Below are positions 1 through 8,797 of a stretch of DNA of 44,178 nt, one piece after another. The notes beneath the pieces were generated by a model. It was not told the origin of the DNA and did not search any database. It saw only the letters and a program-made list of their open reading frames with translations. The position numbers and the translations under genes were made by a program. Positions within the stretch are counted from its first letter, which is position 1. The number at the start of each line of letters is the position of its first letter. The stretch is from Actinomycetota bacterium (GTDB lineage Bacteria > Actinomycetota > UBA4738 > HRBIN12), in assembly GCA_021325015.1 (NCBI GenBank), contig JAJPHY010000150.1, forward strand, positions 1-44,178, given 5' to 3'.

Positions 1-851
1 ATCGGTCCCCAGATGGTGCCGAGGCCCCCGATCACGAGCATGGTGACGTCGATCGACATCGGCGTGAGGCCCATGGCCGACGTCGTGAACGACTGGTTGT
101 AGCTGAGGTAGAGTCCGCCGGCCACCCCGGCGATGAAGCCGGAGATCGCGAAGGCGATGACTCGGTACCTCAACGGGCTGATCCCCCGCGCCGCTGCGTA
201 GGCGGGGGAGTCACGGATGGTTCGCAGAGCGATCCCCAACCTGGAGGAGCGGATCCAGGCGACGAGGAGGGTCGCGGCGGCCGCCACCGCGAGGACCGTC
301 CAGAAGTACGCATGCAGCGCGGTCGTGGGGGGCAGGAACGAGTACAGCCCTCGAACGGTCGGGAAGCCGAACGAGCCTCCGGTCAGACCGGCCGGGTCGT
401 TCACAACGATGAACAGGAACACCTGCGCGAACGAGAACGTGAGCAGCGATGTATAGATCCCGTGCAGTCGGAGCGTCGGGAACGCGAGCAGGATCGACAC
501 GCCGGCGGCCAGGAGTCCTCCCAGCAGGATCGCAAGCGGCGGCGGCACCGGCGTGTGCAGCATCAGCAGGCCGGTGCCGTAGCCTCCGAGCGCGTAGATC
601 GCGAGCTGCCCGAAGTTCCAAACGCCGGCGATCCCGAGCACGAAGTTCCAGCTGATGTTGAGCACCAACGTGATCATCGCGGTCACCATCACCCCGACGG
701 CGTAGTCGTTGGACCACACGAACGGGACCAGGACCGCGACCGCTACCAGGGCCAGGATGCCGGCCTTCTCGGCCCCGCTCAGCGCCCGGCCGCGCCCGAT
801 CCGGGTGGCAGTCGGCGAAACGGTGGCGCCGGGCGCCGTGACGGCGCTCAC
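1..851 (-). CDS. livM: Branched-chain/amide-type ABC transporter permease LivM (partial, C-terminus beyond window)
   Basis: Inner-membrane permease that would pair with LivH to form the transport channel. Reading the minus strand from a GTG at 851 gives an uninterrupted frame of 283 codons to the window edge. It has a hydrophilic N-terminus, then repeated hydrophobic segments (for example ILALVAVAVLVPFVW), a conserved SWNFVLGIAGVWNFGQLA stretch and the LivM-type loop LRTIRDSPAYAAARGI. It is still open at position 1 in the VIGGLGTIWGP region, so roughly the last few dozen residues are missing. The GTG start overlaps the livH stop in a GTGA tetranucleotide, implying translational coupling. Last gene seen of the livKGFHM operon. 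Family assignment is secure; the substrate is not known from sequence. Confidence 0.9.
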   Translation of the reverse strand, partial: MSAVTAPGATVSPTATRIGRGRALSGAEKAGILALVAVAVLVPFVWSNDYAVGVMVTAMITLVLNISWNFVLGIAGVWNFGQLAIYALGGYGTGLLMLHTPVPPPLAILLGGLLAAGVSILLAFPTLRLHGIYTSLLTFSFAQVFLFIVVNDPAGLTGGSFGFPTVRGLYSFLPPTTALHAYFWTVLAVAAAATLLVAWIRSSRLGIALRTIRDSPAYAAARGISPLRYRVIAFAISGFIAGVAGGLYLSYNQSFTTSAMGLTPMSIDVTMLVIGGLGTIWGP

Positions 852-1741
852 AGCCGCGCCTCCTCGGGCCTGCCCTTCAATCCGTGGGGCCGGACGATCA
901 GGATGAGCAGGATGATCCCGTAGAGGATCGGCAGGGACCACGTGGTCCCCACGAGGACCTCCGCGGTGGCCTGGATGAGTCCGATCGTGTACGCCGCGTA
1001 CAGCGTGCCCGGCAGGCTCCCCAGCCCCCCGAAGATCACCACGATGAGGGCCTCGAGCAAGGGCAGGTCCCCCGCGCCCGGATACGCGAAGAACTTCGCT
1101 CCCAGGAAGACGCCGCCGATCCCGGCGAGCGCCGACGCGAGCCCCATCGTGAGTGGGTACAGCCTCATCACGGGGACGCCCATCAGGCGGGCGGCGTCCA
1201 GATCCTGCGCCACCGCGCGGATCGCGAGCCCCCACCTCGTCCTCGCCAGGAACAGCCCCAGGGCGGCCATCAGTCCGATCGAGACCAGCGCCATCGTGAG
1301 GTTCTGATAGGAGAGGTCGACTCCCCGGTAGATGTCGATGCCGCCGCTCACCACCGGCGACACGTTCTTCTGGAAGGGCCCGAAGACCTGCAACGCGACG
1401 TTGGCGAAGACGATCGCGACCGCGAAGGTGGTGATGAACGTGACCATCTCGAAGTCGAACCCCCGACGCCCCATGAGCGGCTGCACAGAGATCAGCTCGG
1501 TGAAGGTTCCGAGCGCGAACGTGATCGCGAACGCGAACAGGATGGCCAGCGCGGGGCTCCATCCCGCCACGACCAGGACCCCCCATCCAACGAAGCTCCC
1601 GACCATCACCATCGAGCCCTGGGACATATCGAGGATCCGAAGCGTCCCGTAGATCAGCGTCATCCCGATCGCGACCAGGCCGTAGATCGAGCCGAGCACA
1701 ACCGTCTCGACCAGGATCCCGATGACGTCGGTCAGGTGCAT
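848..1741 (-). CDS. livH: Branched-chain/amide-type ABC transporter permease LivH
   Basis: Inner-membrane permease of the Liv (HAAT) family, 297 aa, the usual length. It opens with a hydrophobic segment (LVETVVLGSIYGLVAIGMTL) followed by the LivH hallmark TLRILDMSQGSMVMVGSF. It carries the cytoplasmic coupling loop around residues 165-190 (TRWGLAIRAVAQDLDAARLM) and ends in a hydrophobic helix plus a short charged tail. The ATG at 1741 lies 9 bases after the livF stop. Its own stop overlaps the livM start. Together with LivM, the ATPases LivG and LivF, and the binding protein encoded at 3290-4642, it would make a complete importer. Ligand specificity cannot be read from the permease. Confidence 0.93.
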   Translation of the reverse strand: MHLTDVIGILVETVVLGSIYGLVAIGMTLIYGTLRILDMSQGSMVMVGSFVGWGVLVVAGWSPALAILFAFAITFALGTFTELISVQPLMGRRGFDFEMVTFITTFAVAIVFANVALQVFGPFQKNVSPVVSGGIDIYRGVDLSYQNLTMALVSIGLMAALGLFLARTRWGLAIRAVAQDLDAARLMGVPVMRLYPLTMGLASALAGIGGVFLGAKFFAYPGAGDLPLLEALIVVIFGGLGSLPGTLYAAYTIGLIQATAEVLVGTTWSLPILYGIILLILIVRPHGLKGRPEEARL

Positions 1742-1749
1742 GAGCCCTC

Positions 1750-2517
1750 CTACAGCGTGCCGAGATAGGTCTGGACGACGGTCTGATCCCTCGACAGCTC
1801 CTCGAGCGGACCGGTTCGGACGATCGATCCCATCTCGACGACGTGCACGATGTCGGCGACGTCGCCGATGTGGGTGAAGTTCTCCTCGACGAGCAAGATC
1901 GTCGTCCCCTGAGCGTGGATGTCCCGGATCGCCGCGTACACGCGCTCGATCGCGACGGGAGCCAGACCGAGGGAGGGTTCGTCGATCAGCAGGATCGAGG
2001 CCTCTCGCATCAAGCCGCGCCCGAGCCCGACCAGTCGACGCTCACCGCCGGAAAGCGTCCGGGCGCGTTGGCCGGCTCGTTCTCGGAGCCCCGGGATGAG
2101 GCCGTAGACGTGTTCGAGAGCGGCGTGCCGCTTCCGCCAGGACCTGGGCAGGAAGGCACCCATCAGCAGGTTCTCCTCGACGGTCATGTCGGGGAACAGC
2201 AGGTCGCCTTGTGGGATGTGGACCATGCCGAGGGTTGCGAGGTACTCAGCACTGCGGCCGTCGACGCGTTCGCCCGCAAGCCACACCTCTCCTCGCCGAC
2301 GCTTGACCAACCCGGAGATGGTGCGAAGCAGCGTGGTCTTGCCGTGTCCGTTCGGCCCGATGATCACGACCGTCTGGCCGGCAGGTACCCGAAGATCCAG
2401 GCCTCGAACGACCATGGTGTCGCCGTAGCCCGACCACAGATCTCGGACCTCGAGGATCGCGTCCCTCCCGGCCGGGACAGGCTCGGCTCCCGCCACGGCA
2501 CGTGGTGCCCCGTTCAT
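1750..2517 (-). CDS. livF: Branched-chain/amide-type ABC transporter ATPase LivF
   Basis: Cytoplasmic ATPase subunit, 255 aa. Walker A reads GPNGHGKTT, with His where Ala is usual. The signature is LSGGERRL, Walker B is ILLIDEPSLGLAP, and the C-terminal EMGSIVRTGP segment is typical of LivF. An open frame continues upstream inside livG, but the ATG at 2517 is chosen because it forms an ATGA overlap with the livG stop and gives the normal family length. LivF and LivG form the heterodimeric motor of the importer. The neighbouring order G-F-H-M is common for this transporter family. Confidence 0.93.
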   Translation of the reverse strand: MNGAPRAVAGAEPVPAGRDAILEVRDLWSGYGDTMVVRGLDLRVPAGQTVVIIGPNGHGKTTLLRTISGLVKRRRGEVWLAGERVDGRSAEYLATLGMVHIPQGDLLFPDMTVEENLLMGAFLPRSWRKRHAALEHVYGLIPGLRERAGQRARTLSGGERRLVGLGRGLMREASILLIDEPSLGLAPVAIERVYAAIRDIHAQGTTILLVEENFTHIGDVADIVHVVEMGSIVRTGPLEELSRDQTVVQTYLGTL

Positions 2518-3293
2518 GCGCGCGGCTCGCGTTGGGTCAGATCGGCGCCGTGGCGCTGGCCAAGGTAGACCTCGATCACCTGGGGATCCGCAAGCATCTC
2601 GCTCGGCGTTCCGACGAAGAGCTCGGCGCCATGGTGCATGACCAGCACGCGGTCGGCGAGCGACGTCAGCGCGCGCATCACATGCTCGATGACCACAACC
2701 GCCAGGCCACCGTCCCGGAGCGTTCGGATCAGCCTCATCACGTGGTCGATCTCCTGAGGGTTCAGGCCGCCGAACGGCTCGTCGAGGAGGAGGACCCGCG
2801 GATTCGTCGCCAGGGCGGTCGCGAGCATCAGTCGTTTCTTGTCGAACACGCCGAGCGGGCCCGCCGGTGTGTCGGCACGGTCGGTGAGTCCCACGAAGTC
2901 CAGGTGACGCACCGCCTCGGCGATGTCGCCAGCCCTGCCACCCTCCCGGCGGTTTCGGCGAAAGGAGGCGGCCAGGTAGAGGTTCTCCAGCACGGTGAGC
3001 GAGTCGGCGATGGTGGGCTGCTGGAAGGTGCGGGCCAGGCCGAGCGCGCACCTTCTGTGGACGGACGCGTCCGCGATCGACACGCCGCCGAGCAGCACGT
3101 CACCGCTCGTCGCCGGCGTCAGCCCGGTGATGACGTCGAACAGCGTGGTCTTGCCGGCGCCGTTCGGGCCGACGATGCCGAGGATCTCTCCGGCCCGGAC
3201 CTCGAACGACACATCGACGACCGCTCGGAGCCCGCCGTAGTTCTTGCACAGCGCGCGGCCTTCGAGGACCGGGCGCAGCTCCCGATCGTTCAC
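2514..3293 (-). CDS. livG: Branched-chain/amide-type ABC transporter ATPase LivG
   Basis: Cytoplasmic ATPase, 259 aa from the GTG at 3293. Motifs in order are Walker [12 protein letters not shown]-loop region [10 protein letters not shown], Walker [14 protein letters not shown], and the switch region [11 protein letters not shown]. The long unpunctuated frame upstream belongs to the shadow of livK. The GTG chosen overlaps the livK stop (GTGA), the same arrangement as other junctions of this operon. The C-terminus ([10 protein letters not shown]) matches the LivG 'evYLG' ending. Confidence 0.93.
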   Translation of the reverse strand: MNDRELRPVLEGRALCKNYGGLRAVVDVSFEVRAGEILGIVGPNGAGKTTLFDVITGLTPATSGDVLLGGVSIADASVHRRCALGLARTFQQPTIADSLTVLENLYLAASFRRNRREGGRAGDIAEAVRHLDFVGLTDRADTPAGPLGVFDKKRLMLATALATNPRVLLLDEPFGGLNPQEIDHVMRLIRTLRDGGLAVVVIEHVMRALTSLADRVLVMHHGAELFVGTPSEMLADPQVIEVYLGQRHGADLTQREPRA

Positions 3294-4642
3294 GTCAGCC
3301 AGGCTGGCAGCTGGAAGGTCCCCGTCGTGTACGGGTCGGGCGAGATCAGCACCTGCTGCCCGTTCTGGATCTGGAACGTCAGGTGCGGCATCCCGAGCGA
3401 GGGATCGGGTGTGAAATCGGGGTACGGCATGCAGGTGTTCCCGCCGGGGTCCAGGTCGAACGAGTAGGTCCCGCACACCCCTCGGTAGATCGTGCCCTTG
3501 ACGATCCCGTTGATCTTGTCGAACGCGTACGGATCTCCCGCCTCCGCTGCGGCCTGAGCCCACAGCTTGACCAGGTCGTACTGGTCGCCGGCGTTCGAGA
3601 ACCCGGGAGGCCGGTTGAACTTCTGCTGGAACGCCTCGGCGAACTGCTTCGCTCGGTCGTCTCCGGCCAGCACACCCACGACCGTCGACCACAGCACACC
3701 ATCGGCGGCATCCCCGGCCAGGTCCAGGTACTCGGGAATCGATGGCGCGTACTGCTGGTACACGAGCGAGTTCGTTGGGGACTGCCGGAACTGTTTCATG
3801 AACGAGGCCTCGTCGCCCGCCGCGTAGTCGCTGAAGAAGACGATCCCCGGATTCGCCGACCGGATCTTCACGAGCACCCCAGTCCAGTCCGCCTGAGGAA
3901 CTGTGAACTGCTCGAAGCCGTCCGTCGTCCAGCCCTGCTTCTCCATGCCGGCCTGAAAGGTCTTCGAGATGTTGAGCGAGTACGGGTCGTTGGACGTGAC
4001 GACGAAGATCGACTTCTTCGCGGGTGTCCACGTTCCGCTCTCGATCAGGTTGCTTACCAGGACGACGAAGCCGGGGCCGTACCAGGTCTCCGAGGGGTCG
4101 CCCTGGAAGATGTTGGTGATCTGGTGCTCCTTCACGTAGTCGACGTTGCCGTGCCAGGTGTTGACGTGGAACATCGGGATCCGGGCCTGAGCCACGATCG
4201 GGTACTCGACCGACGTGTAGGTCGTGAAGCCGGAGAAGATCGCCGCGACGTTCTGCGAGACGAGCTTCTGGAACACGTTCTTCATCACGTCGGGTTCTTG
4301 AGCTTTGGTGTCCAGGACCTGCAGCTTGAGCGGTCGACCGAGGACTCCGCCCGCGGTGTTGATCTCCGCGATGGCGAGCTGCTGACCGCGGACCATCTGC
4401 TGGCCATCCCCGGCGAACGGGCCGGTCACGGGGCTGGCCGACCCGATCAGGATTGGCTCCGCACTGCCGCCGCCCGCCGCGGTCGAGGCGGCTCCCGAAC
4501 CGGCGTTGCCGGCGAGGTAGCCGCCGACGCCGCCGATGACCAGTCCCCCCACGCCGGCACCCACCGCGCCCTGCAGGAGCTGCCGACGCGTGACCCTGCC
4601 GCCGGCTCCGGCGACCCGCTGCCCACCGGGCTCACTCGCCAT
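3290..4642 (-). CDS. livK: Periplasmic/exported substrate-binding protein of Liv-type ABC transporter, Tat-targeted
   Basis: Extracytoplasmic ligand-binding protein of the Peripla_BP_6/LivJ class, about 450 aa from ATG 4642. A Met 13 codons upstream is possible, but 4642 is preceded at good spacing by GGAGGGG. The N-terminus has a twin-arginine motif (TRRQLL) before a Gly-rich hydrophobic stretch, so Tat export is likely. No lipobox Cys is evident. The mature domain starts near ILIGSASPVTGPFAGDG and continues with the AIAEINTAGGVLGRPL motif of the family. The C-terminal block (YRGVCGTYSF, DPSLGMPHLTFQIQNGQQ) is clearly shared with the divergently encoded regulator at 4826-6583. The ligand is unknown; context and fold permit amino acids, amides or ureas. 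Confidence 0.92.
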   Translation of the reverse strand: MASEPGGQRVAGAGGRVTRRQLLQGAVGAGVGGLVIGGVGGYLAGNAGSGAASTAAGGGSAEPILIGSASPVTGPFAGDGQQMVRGQQLAIAEINTAGGVLGRPLKLQVLDTKAQEPDVMKNVFQKLVSQNVAAIFSGFTTYTSVEYPIVAQARIPMFHVNTWHGNVDYVKEHQITNIFQGDPSETWYGPGFVVLVSNLIESGTWTPAKKSIFVVTSNDPYSLNISKTFQAGMEKQGWTTDGFEQFTVPQADWTGVLVKIRSANPGIVFFSDYAAGDEASFMKQFRQSPTNSLVYQQYAPSIPEYLDLAGDAADGVLWSTVVGVLAGDDRAKQFAEAFQQKFNRPPGFSNAGDQYDLVKLWAQAAAEAGDPYAFDKINGIVKGTIYRGVCGTYSFDLDPGGNTCMPYPDFTPDPSLGMPHLTFQIQNGQQVLISPDPYTTGTFQLPAWLT

Positions 4643-4715
4643 CCTGGTCCCCTCCTCACGATCGGTCGCGTGCGTCCGCACCGGATGAACGCGGACCCTA
4701 TGGGTCGGGCGGTTC

Positions 4716-4747
4716 CCCGGGCATCCGTCAAATGACGGATGCCCGGG
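4716..4747. promoter_or_regulatory. Perfect 15-bp-arm palindrome in the livK / LuxR-fusion divergent promoter (putative operator 1)
   Basis: Arms 4716-4730 and 4733-4747 are perfect inverted repeats separated by AA. The core is TCCGTCA-AA-TGACGGA. It sits almost midway in the 183-bp divergent gap, 74 bp from the livK ATG and 78 bp from the regulator ATG. The same 16-bp core recurs upstream of the catabolic operon at 11157-11172. A weak minus-strand -10-like hexamer (TAGGGT, 4700-4695) has its centre 34 bp from the palindrome centre. That places the site near -43, typical of LuxR-class activators. A regulatory role is inferred. Confidence 0.75.
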
Positions 4748-4825
4748 AAGGCATGCTCGGCACAGCGAGCGTTGCGCGTGCCCGTGGACGCGTGCGAGGA
4801 TGGCTGGCCTGCAGGGGGACGCAGC

Positions 4826-6583
4826 ATGGAGACGGTGTATGGCTCATCGGCCATCGTCCATCGCGATGGGACGATCGAAGAGCTCGAGGGGGCGGCTGGA
4901 CGCCGGTTGCTGCTGGCCAGTCCCGATCTCCTCCGGTACGCGAGGGCGTTGCTCCGGCTCGACGTTCCGGACGTGCGTTTCCTGTGGCATGGCGCGCCGG
5001 GATGGCTCCTCGTCCGCATGGAGCGTTCCCGTCAGGCTCGTTCCGACCGGTGCGTCGTCTCCCTGTGGTGGCGTGATCTCCCCTGTGGTCTGACTGCGCG
5101 CGAGCTCGACGTCCTGACGCTGATCGCCGGGGGGCTGGGAAACCGAGAGATCGCCGGACGCCTGCGCGCGAGCGTCCGGACGGTTTCCACGCACGTGGAG
5201 CACATCTTGCTGAAGCTCGGTGCGCGGAGCCGAGCCGGTGCGGCCGCCATCGCCGTCGATCGGGGACTGCTCCGGCTCCCCATTCCTGGGGGAGCGCGCG
5301 ATCTGGACGGTCTCGGGGTCGGAGCCCTGGAGGCCGCCGTCGCCGAGGAGCGCGACGCCACCCGCTTGATCCGAATCGACGCACCCATCGCGATCGATCG
5401 GCGGCGCCCCCACCTGATCGGCGCGGCGTTTCCGCTCAGCGGCCCGGCCCGTGCCGACGGAATCCAGATGCGCAACGGGGCCATGCTGGCGATCGATGAG
5501 ATCAACGCCCGAGGGGGGGTCGCCGGTCGACCGATCGAACTCGTGTCCGTCGACATGAACATCTTCTCAGAACAGGGGGTTCGCGATGCCTTCGGGCGGC
5601 TCGAGGCCGTGGACATCGACGCCATCATCGTCGGGTACACGCTGTCGGGAACCGAGTTCGCGCTCGAGGCGGCGGCGGATCTCGGCATCCCGTTCCTGCA
5701 CGCGACGACCTCCGAGGCGGCGCTCACGCGGGTTCGCTCCGACCCGGGACGCTTCCAGCGGATCTTTCAAGTCTGTCCGAGCGAGGTTCACTACGGAGTT
5801 GGTTTCATCCGGTTTCTGGACGATCTCGCCCGAGGGGAACGATGGGAGCCACCCAGTCGGCGACTGATGATCATCGAGACTCCCGTGGACAGCGGCCAGA
5901 TGGCGACGACGCCGACGCTGGCGGCGGCCGCCGCTTCTGGCTGGATCGTCGATGCCGTGGAGTGCGTGCCCGAGCTCGATGCGGACTGGGAGGGTCTTGT
6001 GCGCCGAATCCACGCCGTCGATCCCGCCGCTGTTTTGGTCGCGGACTTCGTTCCGAGAGAGCTTGCCGCCTTCCAGCGCGCGTATGCCGCGAACCCCACC
6101 GACGCGCTCGTCTACGCGATCTACGCGCCCTCCGTGCCCGAGTTCCTCGAGCTCGCGGGGCCGACCGCGGAGGGGCTGATCTGGTCGACCGTGACCGGTA
6201 CGTACCCGGATCTCCTCGGCGGACGCTTCGCCCGCCGCTACCTGCGGGCGTTCGGGCGCCCGCCGGGCCGCTCGCACGCCGGGATCGCATACGACGAGGT
6301 TCACCTTCTCGCCAGTGCGTGGGCGGGCGTTGGCAATCCCCGCGATTTCGACGGCGTCGCGTCCCATCTCCGGCATGGGGCGTACCGCGGGGTCAACGGC
6401 ACCTACTTCTTCGACGAGTCCCAGGGAGCCATCTCGTACCCCGGAATGACGCTCGACCCCTCGCTCGGGCAGGCCCACCTCGTGTTCCAGGTGCAAAACG
6501 GGGAGCACCGGGTACTGGCTCCCGCCCCGTACGTCCAGGCGGCGTTCCGTCCACCTCCATGGGTACGGGCGAGGGCCACCTGA
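4826..6583 (+). CDS. One-component regulator: LuxR-type HTH fused to a cytoplasmic Liv-type ligand-binding domain
   Basis: About 585 aa from ATG 4826 (GGGGGA upstream). An in-frame Met at 4739 is less likely because it lies inside the operator palindrome. Residues 1-85 are unassigned. Residues about 88-150 form a LuxR/GerE HTH (LTARELDVLTLIAGG, NREIAGRL, RTVSTHVEHILLKL). Residues about 195-580 form a complete Peripla_BP_6-type domain (LIGAAFPLSGP, AIDEINARGGVAGRPIEL). Its C-terminal block (YRGVNGTYFF, DPSLGQAHLVFQVQNGEH) parallels that of LivK encoded next door. There is no signal peptide or membrane segment, so the sensor should be cytosolic and bind imported ligand. AmiC of the Pseudomonas amidase operon is a precedent for a cytosolic binding-protein sensor, but there the effector AmiR is separate. 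Likely controls livKGFHM and the 6587-11096 operon. Confidence 0.88.
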   Translation: METVYGSSAIVHRDGTIEELEGAAGRRLLLASPDLLRYARALLRLDVPDVRFLWHGAPGWLLVRMERSRQARSDRCVVSLWWRDLPCGLTARELDVLTLIAGGLGNREIAGRLRASVRTVSTHVEHILLKLGARSRAGAAAIAVDRGLLRLPIPGGARDLDGLGVGALEAAVAEERDATRLIRIDAPIAIDRRRPHLIGAAFPLSGPARADGIQMRNGAMLAIDEINARGGVAGRPIELVSVDMNIFSEQGVRDAFGRLEAVDIDAIIVGYTLSGTEFALEAAADLGIPFLHATTSEAALTRVRSDPGRFQRIFQVCPSEVHYGVGFIRFLDDLARGERWEPPSRRLMIIETPVDSGQMATTPTLAAAAASGWIVDAVECVPELDADWEGLVRRIHAVDPAAVLVADFVPRELAAFQRAYAANPTDALVYAIYAPSVPEFLELAGPTAEGLIWSTVTGTYPDLLGGRFARRYLRAFGRPPGRSHAGIAYDEVHLLASAWAGVGNPRDFDGVASHLRHGAYRGVNGTYFFDESQGAISYPGMTLDPSLGQAHLVFQVQNGEHRVLAPAPYVQAAFRPPPWVRARAT

Positions 6584-6586
6584 CGG

Positions 6587-7612
6587 CTATCGGAGGAGCG
6601 GGGCGACGCGCTCGCCGAACACGTCCAGGGCTTCCCGCTGCAGTGCCCGGTCCATTCCAGGCCAGTAGAGCCGAGCGATGTAGTGCACGTCGCCTCCGGC
6701 CGCGTCCCGGAACCGCGCGATCTGCTCGGCCACCTCCTCGGGCGTGCCGAGGAGGATCGAGGCGCGCAGGGCCTCCTCCTCGCCCGAGGGAAGAGGCGGC
6801 GGGGCCACTGGAGGACCGAGACGCGACCGAGCCCCGTCCATGTCCTCGTACTTCCAGGACACGTACCGGTGGTAGGGGCGCACCAGTTCCCAGGCCCGTC
6901 GTGGGTTGCCCTCGAACGCGAAGGTCGGCAGGTGCAGTGAGATCGCAAGGGTCGCGGGATCCCTTCCGGACCGCTCCCGCTCCTCGCGCGCCCACCGGAC
7001 CTGCTCGGCGAAGGATTCCGCCGTCACGTCGGTCGCCATGAACCCGTCGCCGATTCTCCCCGCCCGCCGGACGGCGGGCTCCGAAAGCGCCCCGATCCAC
7101 AGCGGAGGACCGCCCGCCCGGGACGGAGCCGGGGTGACGGCCACGCCCGGATAGGACCGGGTGCCGCCCGTGACGAGCTTTCCTGCCCAGGCCTGCCGCG
7201 CAACCCTCACTGCCTCTTCGAGTCGCGACACCCGCTCGCGCAGCGGAACGCCGAACGCCTCGAACTCTTCCGCGCGCCATCCAAGGCCGAGTCCGAGCAC
7301 GAGACGCCCCCGCGACAGGAGGTCGACGACCGCGGCGTCCTCGACCAAGCGGAGCGGCTCGATGAGGGGGGCGAGGAGCAGGGCGGTGCCGACCAGCACG
7401 CGGCGGGTTCTGGCGGCGATCGCGGCGCACATCGGCAGCACCGAGGGCAGGTAGGCATCGTCGACGAAGTGGTGCTCGGAGACCCACACCGAGTCCAAGC
7501 CGATGCGCTCTGCCTGCTCCGCGAGCTCGAGAGCCTCCGTGTATCGGTCTTCGTCGGACCGCGGATCCCCCGGGTACCGCTGGCAGGTGATCAGGCCGAA
7601 GCCCAGCTTCAT
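6587..7612 (-). CDS. Luciferase-like (LLM class) flavin-dependent oxidoreductase
   Basis: 341 aa, TIM-barrel luciferase-like monooxygenase/dehydrogenase, using FMN or F420. The start is ATG 7612, which overlaps the preceding stop (ATGA). An open frame extends 39 codons upstream but is the shadow of the neighbouring gene. Visible motifs are KLGFGLITC at the N-terminus, AERIGLDSVWVSEHHFVDD, a SRGRLVLGLGLGWRAEEFEAFG block and a late LLGTPEEVAEQIARF segment, all typical of the LLM superfamily. Last gene of the five-gene minus-strand operon, ending four bases from the convergent regulator gene. Substrate unknown; an oxygenase or F420-linked step on the compound handled by the operon is inferred. 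Confidence 0.88.
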   Translation of the reverse strand: MKLGFGLITCQRYPGDPRSDEDRYTEALELAEQAERIGLDSVWVSEHHFVDDAYLPSVLPMCAAIAARTRRVLVGTALLLAPLIEPLRLVEDAAVVDLLSRGRLVLGLGLGWRAEEFEAFGVPLRERVSRLEEAVRVARQAWAGKLVTGGTRSYPGVAVTPAPSRAGGPPLWIGALSEPAVRRAGRIGDGFMATDVTAESFAEQVRWAREERERSGRDPATLAISLHLPTFAFEGNPRRAWELVRPYHRYVSWKYEDMDGARSRLGPPVAPPPLPSGEEEALRASILLGTPEEVAEQIARFRDAAGGDVHYIARLYWPGMDRALQREALDVFGERVAPLLR

Positions 7613-8778
7613 ATGCGGCTTGCCTTCTGGGCGGGGATCACCCCGCGTACCGCCGAGGGCTTCGACAGGAAGGAGGCGTAGTCGAGCTCGGCGTACGGCG
7701 TCGTGCAGGGGTGCCCATCGGCCACCCACATCCGTCGCTCATCGAGGTCCATCAGCACCGAGGCGACGGTGGCACCCTGATCGTGCGCGTCCATGCGCGG
7801 GTCGGGGTGGCAGCAGATCCCGGAAGGATGGTTGGCGTGGTCGGCCAGGAGCTCCCGGAAGCTGCCGATCGCGAGCTTCGACCCGCGCCGACGGACCCCT
7901 GCGCGGAGCCGCTCCAGCCGGAAAGGGCTGTCGGGCATGACCCAGAGCGACACATCCTTCGCATCGAAGGACGGCGATACGAAGTGGTTGGTGTGCAGGA
8001 GGACGCCGTCGACCGGGAACGTGAGGAACAGCCGGGAGAAGTCGCCCGGAGCCGCTTCAATGTCGACCGCGATGCCGTCGACCGAGGCGATCAGGTAGTT
8101 GGCCGAGGAGGATCGCACGCCGCGTTGCGTCACGGCGTAGGCATCCGACAGGTTCTCGGCGTCGAGGATTCCGCGAAGCACCAGGTGGTACGGCACGCCT
8201 GGCTCACCGAGGTCACGGTCGGTCACCAGGGCGTTGGTGGCGAGCCCGATTCCCGAGGAGTTCATCCCGATCTTGGCGAGCAGCCCGGCCTCGACCACCG
8301 TCACGAAGTCCGGCCCCTCGTCCTGCCGGACCTCCAGAATCACGACCGTCTCGAACGAATGAAGCAGCCAGTCCCAGTTCTGCCCGATCAGCGTGTGCCC
8401 GTCCGCGCTCCGCTCGGGAAGCACGGCGAATGCGCTGCAGCCGTCGAGCGGGGCGCCCTGGGCGGCAGCGATCCGTGCCTTGGCGGCAAACATCACCTCG
8501 GTCCTGACGTTGATCGCCAGGACGTCCTCGAAGGCCGCGTCGGCGCCCTCCGCGATGCCGCGCATCTCCTCGAGGTACCGAACGTCGAACCGCTCGATCG
8601 GCGCGATGTAGCGCGTGGCCTCCCGTTGAACGTCGGGCCAGCGCCACCCCGTGTAGTGGGCGAAGACCTCCTCGTAGGCCTCGATCGAACGGCGCACCCG
8701 GTCGCGAGCCTGCTCGCCGTACTGCCGGCCGCGCTCCCGGGGCGTCCCGTCCACCCGGACCTGAGGAAACCGTTCCAT
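7609..8778 (-). CDS. C45-family (acyl-CoA:6-APA acyltransferase-like) Ntn amidohydrolase
   Basis: 389 aa from ATG 8778, preceded by GGAGGG. The frame is open a further 19 codons upstream but lacks a better start. The N-terminus is ERGRQYGEQARDRVRRS, typical of C45 proteins. A central DGCSAFAV provides the candidate autoproteolytic nucleophile Cys, followed by GQNWDWL and a GMNSSGIGLATNAL block. Family members (isopenicillin-N acyltransferase, choloylglycine-hydrolase-like) are self-cleaving Ntn hydrolases acting on amide bonds. No signal peptide is seen, so it is probably cytosolic. It overlaps the downstream LLM gene by 4 bp. Amide hydrolysis is the most likely role in the pathway. Confidence 0.85.
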   Translation of the reverse strand: MERFPQVRVDGTPRERGRQYGEQARDRVRRSIEAYEEVFAHYTGWRWPDVQREATRYIAPIERFDVRYLEEMRGIAEGADAAFEDVLAINVRTEVMFAAKARIAAAQGAPLDGCSAFAVLPERSADGHTLIGQNWDWLLHSFETVVILEVRQDEGPDFVTVVEAGLLAKIGMNSSGIGLATNALVTDRDLGEPGVPYHLVLRGILDAENLSDAYAVTQRGVRSSSANYLIASVDGIAVDIEAAPGDFSRLFLTFPVDGVLLHTNHFVSPSFDAKDVSLWVMPDSPFRLERLRAGVRRRGSKLAIGSFRELLADHANHPSGICCHPDPRMDAHDQGATVASVLMDLDERRMWVADGHPCTTPYAELDYASFLSKPSAVRGVIPAQKASRI

Positions 8779-8797
8779 GGACCCGACCCTCCTTCGA

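Noticed and set aside
211-717. Minus-strand open frame inside livM
   Set aside because: Out of frame with the clear LivM translation; Arg/Pro/His-rich composition typical of a GC-rich shadow.
2518-3051. N-terminal extension of livF into livG
   Set aside because: Only an open shadow frame; ATG 2517 gives the family length and an ATGA overlap.
4739-4825. Upstream Met for the LuxR-fusion regulator
   Set aside because: It would start inside the operator palindrome, has no ribosome site, and the extra residues look non-conserved.
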